A stretch of 64,000 nt of DNA from Ophiosphaerella korrae. Lineage: Eukaryota > Ascomycota > Dothideomycetes > Pleosporales > Phaeosphaeriaceae. A program made the position numbers and the translations under genes. The notes beneath the pieces were generated by a model. It worked only from the letters and a program-made list of their open reading frames with translations. It searched no databases and was not told the origin of the DNA. This document shows positions 21,088 through 33,110 of the stretch, piece by piece; position 1 is the first letter of the stretch; the number at the start of each line of letters is the position of its first letter. Where the stretch lies: contig JALNQF010000047.1 of assembly GCA_028456385.1 (NCBI GenBank), positions 186,001-250,000 on the forward strand, given 5' to 3'.

Positions 21088-22980
21088 TGACTCGACGGCG
21101 TGAAGTTTGCGAATATAGCTGATTTTGGCAAATATCACTGCTGGCACGTCAGCTCCCTAGCTCGCTGGGCGCTCGCGAATTGAGGTGGGGTGTACATGGT
21201 ATCCATTAGGGCAACCTGGGTCCGGCAAAAGATGAACATTGAGCAATCTATGGCCTGAAAGACATACCTGAGACTACTAAAACGGTTTAATAAAGGGCAC
21301 CTCACAAGAAAAAGTGACACTGGGGGCGAAGAAGGAAATCGTGGATTTATCTACACCGGAATCGCTTTAAGTCCAGGAAATGCGCGCTAATAGTACAAGG
21401 AGACAGGCGTGGGTGTGACTACGCAGGTCTGACACTTTAACAAGCACAAGTCAACCGCCTTTATAGAGACACGGAGAAGTGGGGTCGTAGTCCCAGAACA
21501 ATAGCAGCTGCATCGCGCCCCGATCCTGTGATACGACACGTTGAGATTTCGAACCTAATACGCGCCTAAATGCTCTTTGGGAACGTGTCATTGGGCATGG
21601 AATCCAGCTGACAGTCCATTATTCGGACAGGACCAACAGGAAGCTAGCATCCCCGCAGCTTGGAATAGACCACTATCCGCGAGCCGGGTACTTGTGCCTC
21701 GAGGACAGCACATCATGAGAACTGTAGTTCAGCTTAAGCGTACTTACGGCATAGAACGGCTACTCGCGCATCGGCCGATGCCTAATGTTTCCGTATATAA
21801 CAAGAGGTAGATCCCCAGAATCGCAATGACGTTTGTACCGTTCCGACGATCTTCCCCTCATTAAAATGCAGCCTCAGGAATCAAAAGGTAGCACTTGCCC
21901 GCTTGAGGTTAATTTTCCCCGGTGAGGCCGTATGTAGGACCACAACACGCAACACAGACCGCCGGTAAGCCTTTCGAATACGAGTTTCCAGGTGACAAGC
22001 ATACGAGGTTTTGGTGGCGCAAAACGGTCGTTCGCAATTGGTTGCCCTGTTCTTCAATTTAAGACTCAACGCCAAACGCTAAAGCTCCATTGACTCTATC
22101 ACATGCTGTCCTACACTTTGTTGGGCTGCAACATGCCAACATATGCATCGGGGCTCATGTTGCACATAACATCGGGCTAAAGGAACAGCTTGGACGGTAT
22201 GTAGCAGACTCAAGCGATCACACAGGCGCAACATAAGCACCGTATTGTAAAGATTAAACACAACATGTAGCTTCATCGGGCCGGCTCGTATTGCGAAAAG
22301 GACGAAAGGAGCAATCCCCATACTCTTTTAGAACACCATGCAGACCATGGCACATGTCGGCGTTTTGCAACCACGCCTTCCCCCGCCCTAGTATAAGCCA
22401 AACAAAATACCGTTTTGGCGTCAATGTGTGGAAGACGTCTACTGGTAATCTGTATGGCATCTATTCATACAGTACACGGAGGAGGTACACTAGGGGTGGT
22501 CTAATCTACTTTACATAATCCAAAAAATATCAACCCATCCATCCCTGGCTAATTTAAATTTTTTTTGACTGACATACACAGTACATCATCAGACCTTCGA
22601 CGCCCTACGCCCGTACCGTTCGTTGCTTCTTTCTTTGCCCTATTCTTCTCTTCCCCCATCCTTACTCTTCACCCCATCCTTCTCTTCCGCTTCTTCGACC
22701 CAACGTTGTTTCCCCGCCGCCGCCCGTTTCCACCCGCCGCATTCCATTCGGCATAGCCAGCCTCGTTATTTATGTTTGACTCATCTTTTTGGAGTCGCCT
22801 GAGTCACACTTTCCGTTGAATTGTCTCAACGACCCAAGTGCTGGGAGATACGACGGATACGAGTCGGATGTCACGTAGCCTTGGTCTGCATCACCGCTTG
22901 TGCTGGAAAGTGCCTACGGCAGCAAGTCAAGCGCCTCGTTGCGCAATGCAAGATTTCTCATAGATCTATCTCAGCATCCA
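21088..22980. other. 1.9-kb intergenic region, no gene recognised
   Basis: A pyrimidine-rich stretch lies around 22600-22740 and a T run at 22558-22566. No coding or RNA feature could be supported. Confidence 0.5.
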
Positions 22981-24101
22981 CTATTCTTCCTCGGCTCGAG
23001 CACCTTGCCATGCTTCAGCCAACCTCCACGACTTATTTCCTGCAATACCCTGCAAAACTTCTCCCCGACCTTGTCTATACAACTGGTCATATTTTGTCTC
23101 ATCCGCGAGCAATATTCCTTGGTTAGTGAATACAACAACTTTACCATCTGGGGCCCACCTCTCGCTATTCACAAACTGGATAAAATGATCAGCTATATCC
23201 CGTGGAATCTTACGCTCAGGTTCATCGAACTGCTCGTTGAAGTGTTGGAAGAGAAACGCGATGTCGAGCTCGTGAGAAGCAGGGCCTTTGAAAGCACCTT
23301 CAAACGGGTTCGCTACATGAAAATGATACCGTGAGGCCAGCTTCGGTGGCTGAGTTGATGTCTAACCCTGGTATATTTGCCGCACAGGGTTGTAAAAGAG
23401 AAGCTCAGACGCGAGGCAAAGGAAGGCGTTGCTCTCTTGCTCGGGCGATAGTTTGCTATCTAGCTTGTACGCTGCGAGAAGACGTGTCATGTCGTCTTGC
23501 GTGAGAGACTTGCCGCATGCTGTTTTGAGGAGGTCGAGAGCCTGTGGATTGGCCAGTATCCGTGATTTGAGCACAGTTCCGTCATGGAGGGTGCTCGCCC
23601 ACCACAAACTCTTTGCACCAGGTTGGTTTGTGCCCGATTTGGCGTCCGTCTGCTAAGAGCTCGGGTGGAATATCCTTTTTCCATCCACCGACCGTCAATG
23701 TACGCGCCAGAATGGTCCATCATAGACAACTGCTCCATCAACTCCTCCGGCGTAGAGTCCAGTAATTTCGACTTCGGACCCGCCGTATCGTCCGCCGCAA
23801 GACCCATGTGTTTAGCCTGATCCACCCGTACCGCAGGCCCCCGCCGTGCACCCACGCCAGCACCGGCACGTTTGCGCCCGCCCCGCGGCACGGTGACGAT
23901 TACGCCGTCGCCTAGTAGCGTGAGGTCCTGGTCCTGCGCCTGCGTGCCGCGCTTCTGCGGATATGCTGGGCCGGGGCGTCGTATGTGCCGTTTGGCCCTG
24001 GGCGGAGCGTTGGCGAGTGGTGTTGAGGGCGCGAAGCGTGTGGGTATGGTTGCGTATTGGAGGTTGCAGAATTGGAGGGAGGGGGGGGGGGGGGAAGACA
24101 T
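22981..24101 (-). pseudogene. Decayed carboxylesterase (COesterase family) lacking its catalytic core
   Basis: The minus strand shows the N-terminus of a type-B carboxylesterase (FCNLQYATIPTRFAP and a DGVIVTVPRG block). About 60 residues later come the late-domain blocks: YIDGRWMEK, then IPPELLADGRQIG in a second frame, then HDGTVLKSRILANPQALDLL and SELLFYNPVRQIYQG in a third. After an in-frame TAG at 23362-23364 follow RYHFHVANPFEGAF and LDIAFLFQHFNEQF. The region normally holding HGGGF and the GESAG nucleophile elbow is absent, which is an internal deletion of roughly 200 residues. There are two +1 shifts, one at an A run near 23670 and one near 23590, and the TAG sits where a Trp codon would fit (TGG to TAG). 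It is not expected to give an active enzyme. Confidence 0.75.
24075..24094. repeat. Poly-G tract
   Basis: A run of about 13 consecutive G on the plus strand. It encodes the Pro-rich start of the decayed esterase on the minus strand and is likely slippage-prone. Confidence 0.8.
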
Positions 24102-24544
24102 TTTGGCGTGAGGATGGATGGAGGTGAGTTGATAGGAAAGTGTGGGCGACGTTGGGGCAATTTTATAGTGCTTTGGGGGGATGTGGAGTCAAGGGTTGGG
24201 GGATGGCTGAGTCGGATGGTTGGAGATTGTCAAGTTGGGTTCGAAGATGGGGGAAATAGTTGTTTGAGGACTTGGATGGCGAGTTATTTCTGGAAGGCCA
24301 GCCATCTGTGGTGGAAGGCATCCAACCATCCAACCGCTATCTGACTGGAAAGTTGGCTACCAATCTGTCACGCAGTGAATGTCAGCAAGTCGACACAGAG
24401 ATACACCCACAAGTATAAAATCGTACACATTTACTGACTGGACGTAACATCATCAATCCCCCCCCATTCATCCATCCATCCATTCATTCAATCTCCACAA
24501 AAAGAAACTCATTACAAACCGAAATCCACAACACATCAACCAAC
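24102..24544. other. Intergenic, C-rich repeats
   Basis: Contains short ATCC repeats near 24470-24490 and no gene. It is the 3' flank of the dioxygenase gene. Confidence 0.5.
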
Positions 24545-26483
24545 TCACTCCTCATCACTCCCATCCTCCCCAAACTCGACCCCAAACTCGGCACACACAT
24601 CCCACCGATCGCCACGCGCCGCCCGACTCACGTACTTGGTAAACCGTAGTACACCTTTATCCCTAAGGTTGATAGCCAGATTGTTCCACGCGGCAGGCTG
24701 ACTAAACAAGATGCCATCGTCCTCGTCATCAGCAGCAGACTTGTAGATGGCTGGATCAGCCTTGGCAGCGCGACGCTGACCAGCGCCCGTCTCAGCGGCG
24801 CGCGACATGGAATCGTCGTCGGCCGCCATATACATTTCGTAGCCACCGATATCATCACCCGAGTTCTGTTTACCATTTCCGATTTCGCTCTCTTCATCCT
24901 CGTCACCCCAGCCGCGAGAGGGCGTGATGTTGAGGCAGACTTCGAGCTGGGGGTCTTCCTCGTCGTAGGCAGTGGCGAGCGTGTAGTCTTTTCCGCGGCG
25001 GAAGCGGCGGGCGAAGATGTTGCTTTTGGTCAAGGTGATGCCGGTGGCGAGAGAGACCCACTTGGTGAAGGCAGGATGGGGGAAGAGGATGTCGATGAGG
25101 TCGTCGTAGGGGGTCATGCCATCGTTTTCGGGGTAGAGGGTGGTGGCAATTGGTTGGATTGCTTTGCGGTAGAGGAAGCGGTGTTTATGTGGGGGGCGGG
25201 CCACGCCGACGGTTGGGTATTTCTGGTAGGGATTGGAGGGGAGTGATGGGTTCTCTTCGTGATCACGTGCTTCGAGGTAGGTGCGGAGTCTGGCGGAGAA
25301 CTTGACGGACAGGAACTCGGCGAGGCGGATGGATGAGTTGTCTGAGAAGTCCTTGGAAACCTCTTCGACGATGTCTGGGGTGAGGTAGTTTGGGTTGATG
25401 TACTTGATGAGAAAGTCGAAGTCGTTCTCGGTCAGCTCGTCGCCTCCTTGCTTGGCCTGCTCTTCCCAGTCTGGGTTGTCAGTCCACTGTGGCTGTGGCT
25501 CATCAAAGACGTCTGCTTTTCCTCCCTGTAGCTGCGCCAATGAGCTCTTCTCAGCGAGCTTCTCTTCCAGACCTTCCTCGTACCCCTCCTCGCCCTCCTG
25601 TGGGATGTGGAACCAGCCGCTGATGGCCATGCGGATGCGCCCCCCATCTTCCTCTACCTTCTCTTCCAGTCCCCTTCTGTACACCTCCTCGACGTCGTGG
25701 AAGCTCTCGCCAGGCTGGACGGTGAAGAAGGACAGCTGGTTCCAGGCGGGCGGGATGGACAGGGAGAAGTCGGGCTGGGGCACCTTGACCTCGTCGCCCT
25801 CTGGCGTGGCCAGCGTCTCGGTTGGGTAGAGCCGTAACGCGCCCCCCCACTCCGGCCTCCAGGCAATGTCTGGATCCAGCAGGTACAGGATCCAGCTCAC
25901 ACGCCGGCTGCCAATGACATCGTCGTGGCACAGCAGATGGCAGCCCGGCGTGTACACATTCACGGCCATGTCCGTCTTGACTCCGCTGAGCGGGCCCGAC
26001 TGCGTGATGGCCGACAGATATCTGCGGAAGGCGGCCGAGTACAGCGAGTCACGCAGAGTCAGCAGGCTAGGCAGCCGCCTGAGGGCCGAGTCGTCGAGGC
26101 CGTCGAGATTGGCCAGATCGCCCGACTGGTGGATCTTGTAGATGTCTGTTTCTTTGGGCGTGAACTGGATGTGCTCGCGGATCTCGGTGCGCACATTGCG
26201 CAGCAGAGCGTCGTCGACCAGGTTCTGGATGACGGCATGCTTGTAGCTGCAGAGTGATCAGAGACGTATAGAGAGAGAGAGAGGGGGAGAGAGGGGGAGA
26301 GAGGGGGAGAGAAGAGCGGCGGCATGCATACGGCTGCGACTCTGCGTAGTAGTTTGTGTATCCCTCGAGCACCTTTGCATCAAACAGGCCACGGCGAAAG
26401 TTCTTGTGGGCCTCGTCGTCAGAAATGGCCCTCTTTTTGGCAGCCTTGCCGTGGCCATGGGCCTGGTTCTTGCGTTTGGCCAT
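24545..26483 (-). CDS. TPA1: Tpa1/Ofd1-type prolyl hydroxylase (2-oxoglutarate oxygenase)
   Basis: Exons are 26483-26332 and 26246-24545, giving 617 aa. The intron of 85 bp (GTATGC..CTGCAG) joins in phase as ..SQPYKHAVIQNL. The family hydroxylates a proline of ribosomal protein uS12 and affects translation termination and, in fission yeast, oxygen-dependent control of the SREBP factor Sre1. The start at 26483 gives MAKRKNQAHGHGKAAKKR, a basic nuclear-type leader. The first double-stranded beta-helix has CHDDVIGSRRVSWILYLLD with the iron ligands H158 and D160. The distal histidine is H233 in SFHDVEEVY, and the 2-oxoglutarate arginine R255 in RMAISGWFH. The second, non-catalytic domain (YKHRFLYR.. 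onwards to RWDVCAEFGVEFGED) is present, with an acidic disordered insert. All catalytic residues are intact. Confidence 0.93.
26247..26331 (-). other. Polypurine/polypyrimidine intron of the TPA1-like gene
   Basis: The 85-bp intron is mostly (GA)n followed by three copies of GGGGGAGAGA on the plus strand. It is larger than the other introns here, apparently through repeat expansion. Confidence 0.85.
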
Positions 26484-27072
26484 TGCTGGAGAAAGTACCA
26501 GCCAGCAGCTTCTCGTCCGGCTCTTAACCAAGATATGGAAATGCTTGAATTGAATGTGGAGCTCGGACACCCCTCACTACTACTACTACGGTTGTGCACT
26601 CACACCACGCCCATCTCTCCGACAGTCATGGTAAACCTTAATCCTTCCGGGGCAGGGTGTCCGCTATGCAAGACTTCTCTCCCAAGACTTTATTTCACCA
26701 TCGAACTGTTGAAAAAAAAAGCAATCTCATCCCATTCCACGGCTAGGATTCGCTTGTGCGGGGAAGGCAGTGCTCCGGTTGGCTACCATGGCCCTCCATC
26801 AACTGCAAGGCGCCTGGAGTAGGCGGCCGAGCCAATACCTAGCCTGTATTGATTTGATTTCGCTTGGCTACATGGACGTCCAAAATACTTCTACATCCGG
26901 CGATCGTTGCCCCAGTATCGTTTACATCACCACATTTCACAATTATCGATATTTGGCATTGCTAGCTCCGTCTAATATGCTTTGCGCAACCAACTCGACC
27001 AGTCGTGGGGTATCTCTGAATGAAGACAGCATAATTTCAGCCATGCGCTTGCAGTTCCTCGGCTAACATTGC
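26484..27072. other. Intergenic, no gene recognised
   Basis: Promoter side of the dioxygenase gene and 3' side of the dynamitin gene. No domain-bearing frame. Confidence 0.5.
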
Positions 27073-28362
27073 CTAACCGTCGAGCAGCTTCTCCATCTTC
27101 CCCTCAATCCGCTTCACATCGTCCCCGACCGTCTTGATATTTTTATGCATAACCTCAGTGCACTTGGCCATCTTCTTCTCTGCAACCACCAGCTGCCTTT
27201 CCCACTTTTTAATTTCTTCTTCCTGCTTTGCCTGACGCGTCTCTAGCTCCGACAATACTTCCTCTGAACGCCACGCGCTGGTGTGTATAAGGCGCAGGGT
27301 GCGAAGGCGTTCCAGGACGAGCGGCAGCAAAGGGGTGAGCTTGTCGATGGATGGTAGTGTGCCGTATAGAGCATTGATCTTGGCTTCTTGTTCAGGGTAT
27401 GTCATAGCTTTGCTGTCAGATCCCGATCCGTCACGTGCAGCCTCAAGTCGTTTTTCCTTGAGCTGCTCGGCGTCCGCCGTCAGCTTCTTGATTTGCTGTG
27501 CTATGGAATCGAGGTTGTTTGAAGATGCGTCGCCAACCAAAGTCAGCATCTGTTCCAGTCTTTGCAGTGTGGTGAAGACCGGGAACGTCGATGTGGCACT
27601 CAGCTCTGGCATCGTGTTTCCATTGAGCCCAAGGTTATTCTCCAGTTGTGTCATCCTCTTGTCGAAGTCCGCTGCTTGGTTGAGAATGTAGTCTAGCTGG
27701 CTTTTCTGGATTTGTGTGCCTGGTAGCGGTGGTATCCTCGACAGCACGCTGTTGAGCTTCGGGCTGGGCTCGAATGGTTTGTAGTCCTTGAACTTTTGGA
27801 TCGTCTTGTCAAGCTGTGCTTCGGGCCCTTGACCGCCCCGACGCCTCGCATATATAGCGTCGATCTTTTTGGCCATGCGTTCGATGTGCTCCTTGGGGTC
27901 CTGCTCCTCGATCTTGGACTTGTCTCCGGTGGCAATTCTCCTCTCGTACTCGTTCTCGAGCTCCGCAAGTTCATTCTTCACTCTCAGCAGCTTTCTTTCA
28001 AAATCCTCCTTCTCGTCATCGCTGGCGTCGCCTATTATTTCGCCGCGGCGTCGTCGGTCTCGGGTGGATGTACGATATGAGCGGCGCTGTGCAGCAATGT
28101 TGTCAGAGAAGTCGACGCCTCGTGCATCTACCCGTGAGGGCTGGAATCGGTTGCGTGCCTGGCCGGTCTGTAGTCGTTGGTGGTGCACGGCAGATTGCTC
28201 GGCGTCGGCGTCGGCGTCGGCGTCGTCCTCGTCTGAATCAGACGTGACTGTCGAAGCTTGAATGGTGGAGACATCTTCGGCGAGATCAGGCGTTTCGTAG
28301 ATATCGGGCGCGGTGTCGATGCCTGGAAGGTTGTCGTATTTTGGCCTAGTTGCTTCAGACAT
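27073..28362 (-). CDS. Dynactin subunit 2 (dynamitin, p50)
   Basis: 429 aa from ATG 28362. I chose this start because it gives MSEATRPKYDNLPGIDTAPD, the conserved dynamitin N-terminus with YDNLPGID and DIYETPDL; the frame is open further upstream but without conservation. Dynamitin forms the shoulder of the dynactin complex and links dynein to cargo. After an acidic patch (a GCGTCG repeat coding for Asp-Ala) come long heptad-rich coiled coils, around KEDFERKLLRVKNELAELENEY, the LDKTIQKFKDYKPF region, TQLENNLGLNG, and the C-terminal segment rich in Glu/Lys. Length fits fungal members (about 400-440 aa). It is convergent with nothing close; the ARPC2 gene lies just upstream in the same direction. 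Confidence 0.92.
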   Translation of the reverse strand: MSEATRPKYDNLPGIDTAPDIYETPDLAEDVSTIQASTVTSDSDEDDADADADAEQSAVHHQRLQTGQARNRFQPSRVDARGVDFSDNIAAQRRSYRTSTRDRRRRGEIIGDASDDEKEDFERKLLRVKNELAELENEYERRIATGDKSKIEEQDPKEHIERMAKKIDAIYARRRGGQGPEAQLDKTIQKFKDYKPFEPSPKLNSVLSRIPPLPGTQIQKSQLDYILNQAADFDKRMTQLENNLGLNGNTMPELSATSTFPVFTTLQRLEQMLTLVGDASSNNLDSIAQQIKKLTADAEQLKEKRLEAARDGSGSDSKAMTYPEQEAKINALYGTLPSIDKLTPLLPLVLERLRTLRLIHTSAWRSEEVLSELETRQAKQEEEIKKWERQLVVAEKKMAKCTEVMHKNIKTVGDDVKRIEGKMEKLLDG

Positions 28363-28554
28363 GGCCGGCTGCGTCGATTGCGGTGTAGTTGGGGAGTGCA
28401 GGTCGCGGCTACGTACTCCAACATGGTCTGTGCACAGCCAAACTTCGGAAAACAGGCAGATTGTTGGGCTGCTATCGTCATGGTGTGTATTGGCCAATTC
28501 CAGGCTTCCGGAATTCACATGACTATGTAAAATCTACACTGCAACAACCGTGAC

Positions 28555-29711
28555 CTATCCTTGCACTCTGAACGTTCGCCCACTCGCAGTTTTGCGCTCC
28601 TTCTCTTCAGCCTCTGGCCTTGCTCTGCGGAGGACTGCAAACGATTAGGACAAACTTCAAGTAGAACCTAGAATTTAACATACCCTGCAGGAAGTCGGCT
28701 GTTCGCTTGCGCATCCTCGAGTGGATGAACGCCTTGGATGCTTTGATGTGGTAGTGGAAATAGTCTCGGAAGGTTTGAATGTGTGAAATGACTTCTGCTC
28801 GTCGTTGCTTGGTGAGGTGGCGTGGGAAGAGAACTGCTTGCGTCAGTCCAGCATCCGTGTCGACATTCAAACAAACCTACCAAAAGTAATGTACCCAATC
28901 TCGCCAGACCCCGAAGTGTTGATGCCCGGAAATCCCTGTAGTTCTAGAGGTGGCTCATTGCGGAAGAGCACTTGTGGCGCGTTCTGAATGGCTCTCCGCC
29001 TGGCATCGACAAACTCCTGCAAGAAGACCTTGCCGAAGATTCTGTCCGTCTCTTCCCGGAAGGCTGTGGAGAAAATGACAGTGACGCGGTCGTGGCTGGC
29101 TTTGACGTATATGGCCTCCTCGTCGCGGTAGTGGATTGCACGCATTTCTCCTCCCTCTGCAATGCCCTGCGGCGCGGCTTCCGAGGTGTACTTGGAGGCC
29201 TCTTCCTGGAGTTGGTGGAACTCGTCAAAGGCTTGCTCAAAGGGTGCGGCCATGACATTGCGCTTGAGAAGAGAGATGCGCCGGATCAGGTCATCTTTGC
29301 CCTCTGCTGATGGTCAGTAACCTCCCAGGCGTCAGACACAGACATGGCAATGGCCATACCTTGGTCCTCGGGCAAGCTGTCCAAGTCTACTTGCACAGAG
29401 AAGTCGTAGCCAGACTCGGGGTCTACAATGTACGATGCATACTCGCGCTCCAGTATCGACCGGGCGCCATACTGGACTAATTCTTGATAGCACTTGATGC
29501 GAATGGATACAAGTATCTTGGACTTGGTCTCTGGAGTCGAGATGTGGAAGGTGACGCCGTCAAAGTCGGACACGACCTGGTCAATGTTGGCTGGAGCTCC
29601 TCTGTGCGGCGTCAGCTACGGCTGGGCAGGGCGGCGGGGTAACACGCACCCGCCAAAGCGATCCTTGAGGAGAGACTCGATGAGGATGTTTTGGTAGTCA
29701 AGGAGAAGCAT
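28555..29711 (-). CDS. ARC35: Arp2/3 complex subunit 2 (p34-Arc)
   Basis: There are five exons: 29711-29650, 29601-29360, 29303-28881, 28833-28684 and 28634-28555. Introns of 48, 56, 47 and 49 bp agree in phase, giving 318 aa. The subunit is part of the structural core of the Arp2/3 actin nucleator and contacts the mother filament. It starts MLLLDYQNILIESLLKDRFG, as in the family. The conserved blocks follow in order: NIDQVVSDFDGVTFHIS, RSILEREYASYIVDPESGYD, SLLKRNVMAAPFEQAFDEF, HYRDEEAIYVKASHDRVTVI, FRNEPPLELQG, YITFVLFPRHLTK, FRDYFHYHIKASKAFIHSRM and LRRARPEAEEKERKTASGRT. Nothing is missing. It is transcribed head-to-head with the DIP2 gene across 317 bp. Confidence 0.95.
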
Positions 29712-30028
29712 GGTGGCGTACGGGGCCCACGGGCTGGGGGGAGATACGGGTGGCTATGGCAAGGCGGGGAGCTGTGGCCTGTCCTGCCCGCCGAGGATGG
29801 GTGCGGAGGTTCGGGGGTGGTGTGTGGGTGGGCCAGCTAGCGGTAGCGTGGCGCTGGGCCTGCCAAAACGCTGGCGAAAAGTTCAGAGCGCAACGGACGG
29901 GCTGGTTGATTGCAGCGCACAACACCAGACTTCTGCCAGCCCGTGAAATGGCCGTACACGTGCTTTCCTAGCCTGGCTTGCTTCTTTTTCGTATTTGATC
30001 CCCCACTTTAGCCAGCACCGGCGCATCA
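29712..30028. promoter_or_regulatory. Shared promoter of ARPC2 and DIP2 genes
   Basis: 317 bp lie between two divergent ATGs (29711 minus, 30029 plus). The half next to ARPC2 is GC-rich; that next to DIP2 contains a pyrimidine-rich stretch around 29975-30010. No specific factor site could be assigned. Confidence 0.6.
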
Positions 30029-32967
30029 ATGGTGCGATCATACAGGTCAGTCGCCGCGCAAAGAAAGCCAACCGTGCAGTCGCTGATGATGCCTGAAGCA
30101 AATACGAGCAGTCCGATGCCTTTGGCGTGGTCGCGACTGCCACCTCCAACATCGTTTGGGCAGCAGAAGGCGTCACCCAGCCCGGCTCGAATCGACCCGC
30201 AGGCGCCGGCCGGGCATATGCCGCCGCCAATGAACAGGTTCTGTGCTGGGACATCAAAAAGGGCGAACTGCTGAGCACCTGGCGCGACTCGACATGCACA
30301 GAAGAAGTCACCGTCATCTGTCGGAGCGATGTGGATGCAGACGTCTTTGCCGTCGGTTATGCTGATGGAAGTATTCGCATCTGGGACGCCCGCACCTCGA
30401 CCGTCATCATCAGCTTCAATGGCCACAAATCTGCCGTCACAACGCTTGTATTCGACCAGACTGGCGTACGGCTCGCAAGCGGCTCCAAAGACACAGACAT
30501 TGTCATTTGGGATCTCGTTTCAGAAACCGGCTTGTTCAAGTTGCGGGGGCACAAGGGCCAGATTACCGGCCTGCATTTTCTGCACCCAGCGAGGCCCGAC
30601 CAGGAAGACGGCGAGGCTGGCCAAGATACAGAAATGGATTCTGACCAGACATTCCTGCTGTCGACTGGCAAGGACGCTTTAATCAAGATCTGGGACGTTA
30701 ACTCGCAACATTGCATCGAGACACACGTCGCACAGACAAACGGAGAATGCTGGGCACTTGGTGTGTCGTCTGATAGTAGCGGCTGTATGACAGCTGGAAA
30801 CGACGGTGAACTTAAAGTGTGGGCAATCGACCTACAAGGCCTTCGAAGAGCCGGGCTTGCGATTGGTGAAGCATCAGAGCAGCAGTACCTTGCCACCAGA
30901 GGCATTCTCTATCGCCAAGGAAAAGACAGAGCACAGGGCATCACATTTTACGCAAAGTCAGATTACATCGCAGTGCACGGTGCAGAAAAGGCAGTTGAAA
31001 TCTGGCGGATACGAAGCGAAGAGGAGGTAAAGAAGAGTCTGGCTCGAAAAAGGAGAAGGAAGCGCGAAAAAGCCAAAGGCGAGACGAACGGACATGCAGA
31101 CGAGGCCGACGAAGCAGACGACAAGATCAACATTTCAGACGCCGAGATCAGCGAAGTCATAGTACCCTACGTCACTGTAAGAACAGCCGGCAAGGTCAGA
31201 TCGGTCTCATGGATACGCAGTCGAGGAAGCAAAAAGCTAAAATTACTGATTGGTACCAGCAATAACCTCATCGACATTTATGAGATTCCACAAAAAGGGA
31301 AGTCAAAGACAGAAGAAGCTCCAGACTACAATCGAACACTCTCCGTCGAGCTTGCAGGCCACAGGAACGACGTCCGCGCGCTAGCTCTCAGCTCTGATGA
31401 TCGTATGCTGGCATCAGCATCCAGTGGAGGACTCAAGGTCTGGAATGTACGTACAAAGAATTGTCTTCGCACGCTCGAGTGCGGGTATGCGCTCTGTTGC
31501 GCTTTTCTGCCGGGTGATAAGATTATTGTTGTTGGCACCAAAGATGGTGATATCGAGCTGTATGATATCGCTGCTTCATCACTACTTGATAAGATCAGTG
31601 CTCATGAGGGTGCTGTATGGACGATGCAAGTGCACCCTGACGGCAAGTCGCTCATCACAGGCAGCGCAGATAAGTCCGTAAAGTTCTGGAACTTCGAAAT
31701 CGGCCAGGAGGAGATTCCAGGAACAAAGCGCACGATGCCTCGTCTCCAACTTGTTCAATCCCGCATACTCAAAGTCAATGACGACGTTTTAAGCGTTCAG
31801 TTCTCGCCTGATTCGCGGTTACTTGCAGTTGCAACCCTCGATAATACGGTTAAAGTGTTCTTCGTCGACTCATTGAAACTCTTCCTCAACCTGTATGGCC
31901 ACAAACTTCCTGTTCTCAACATGTCGATATCAAGTGACAGCAAACTCATCGCCACATGTTCTGCCGACAAGAATGTGCGGATATGGGGCCTCGATTTTGG
32001 AGACTGTCACAGGGCACTTTTCGGCCACCAAGACAGCATCATGCAAATCTCTTTCATTCCTCACCCCGTCGATGGAGATGAGAAACACATATTCTTCAGC
32101 GCTAGCAAAGACAAGACGGTCAAGAGCTGGGACGGTGACAAATTCGAGCAAATCCAGCGCTTCAAAGGCCACCACGGCGAAATCTGGGCTATGGCAGTGG
32201 CGCGAACAGGCGACTTTGTTGTCACAGCCAGCCACGACAAGAGCATCCGCATCTGGAGCAAATCCGACGAGCCCATCTTCCTAGAAGAAGAACGCGAACG
32301 CGAACTCGAAGAACTCTACGAAACCACCCTCGCCACCTCCCTCGACGACGAAGAAAACCCCCACGGCCCCCGCCCCGAAGCAACCGATGCCTCCAAGCAA
32401 ACAACCGCCACCCTCACCGCCGGCGAACGCATTCAAGAAGCCCTCGATATCGGCATCCCTGACCTCGACATCATGGCCACCTACGCCCGACAGCGCGCCC
32501 TCAACCCCAAACTTGCGCCCCCCCAGCGCGACCCGCTCTTCCTCGCACTCGGCAACATCTCAGCGGACCGCCACATTCTCAACACCCTCGCCAAAATCCC
32601 TGCCGCACAGCTCCACGATGCGCTGCTTGTCCTGCCATTCTGCTCACTCCCTGCGCTCTTCACTTTTCTCGCGTTGTGGGTGCAAAAACGGTGGAACGCA
32701 ACGCTTACGTGCCGCGTGCTGTTCTTCATGCTCAAGACGCATCAGCGGCAGATTGTGGCGAGTCGCGAGCTGAAGGGCGTATTGGAAGGAGTGCGTGCGG
32801 GGTTGAGGAGCTGGTTGGGCGGTGAGAAGGATCTGGTGGGGTTTAATGTTGCGGCGTTGAGGGTTGTGGGGGAGCGGGTGGACGAGGAGAGGGTGGTTAG
32901 GCTGGAGGATGTGGATTTGGAGGAGGGGAGGGAAAGGCGGAAGAGGGGTTTTGTGGATGTTGCATAA
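30029..32967 (+). CDS. DIP2: U3 snoRNP / SSU processome WD-repeat protein Utp12 (Dip2)
   Basis: Exon 1 is 30029-30045 (MVRSY plus two bases). A 53-bp intron (GTCAGT..GAAG, 30046-30098) leads to the long exon 30099-32967, giving 961 aa. The short first exon is needed because the spliced start MVRSYSKYEQSDAFGVVATA matches the family's N-terminus. The protein sits in the UTP-B module of the small-subunit processome in the nucleolus and is needed for 18S rRNA processing. Two WD40 propellers are visible as repeated GH..V..L..S.D..LASGS.D..IxIWD units, for example GSKDTDIVIWDLVSETG, STGKDALIKIWD, GSADKSVKFWNF and SASKDKTVKSWD. A Lys/Arg-rich insert follows at KRRRKREKAKGE. The C-terminal Utp12 domain begins around ERIQEALDIGIPDLDIMATYA. 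The gene is intact. Confidence 0.95.
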
Positions 32968-33110
32968 CATGCGATGATTGGAAAAGAAACATGGGAGTCA
33001 AGATTTGTTTTGTTTGTACTAGGAATTATGAAAGTTTGCCCACGTGATCAAACTCAAAGTGTCCCATCCGATATGCCCAAACATGAACATGTCATCACAG
33101 CTGCTCCACC

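Noticed and set aside
21577..21810. 77-codon plus-strand frame
   Set aside because: No domain or splice support; typical chance frame in intergenic DNA.
30029..30426. Antisense frames over the DIP2 start
   Set aside because: They conflict with the well-supported spliced start of DIP2.
32644..32970. Minus-strand frame at the end of DIP2
   Set aside because: Shadow of the Utp12 domain coding sequence.
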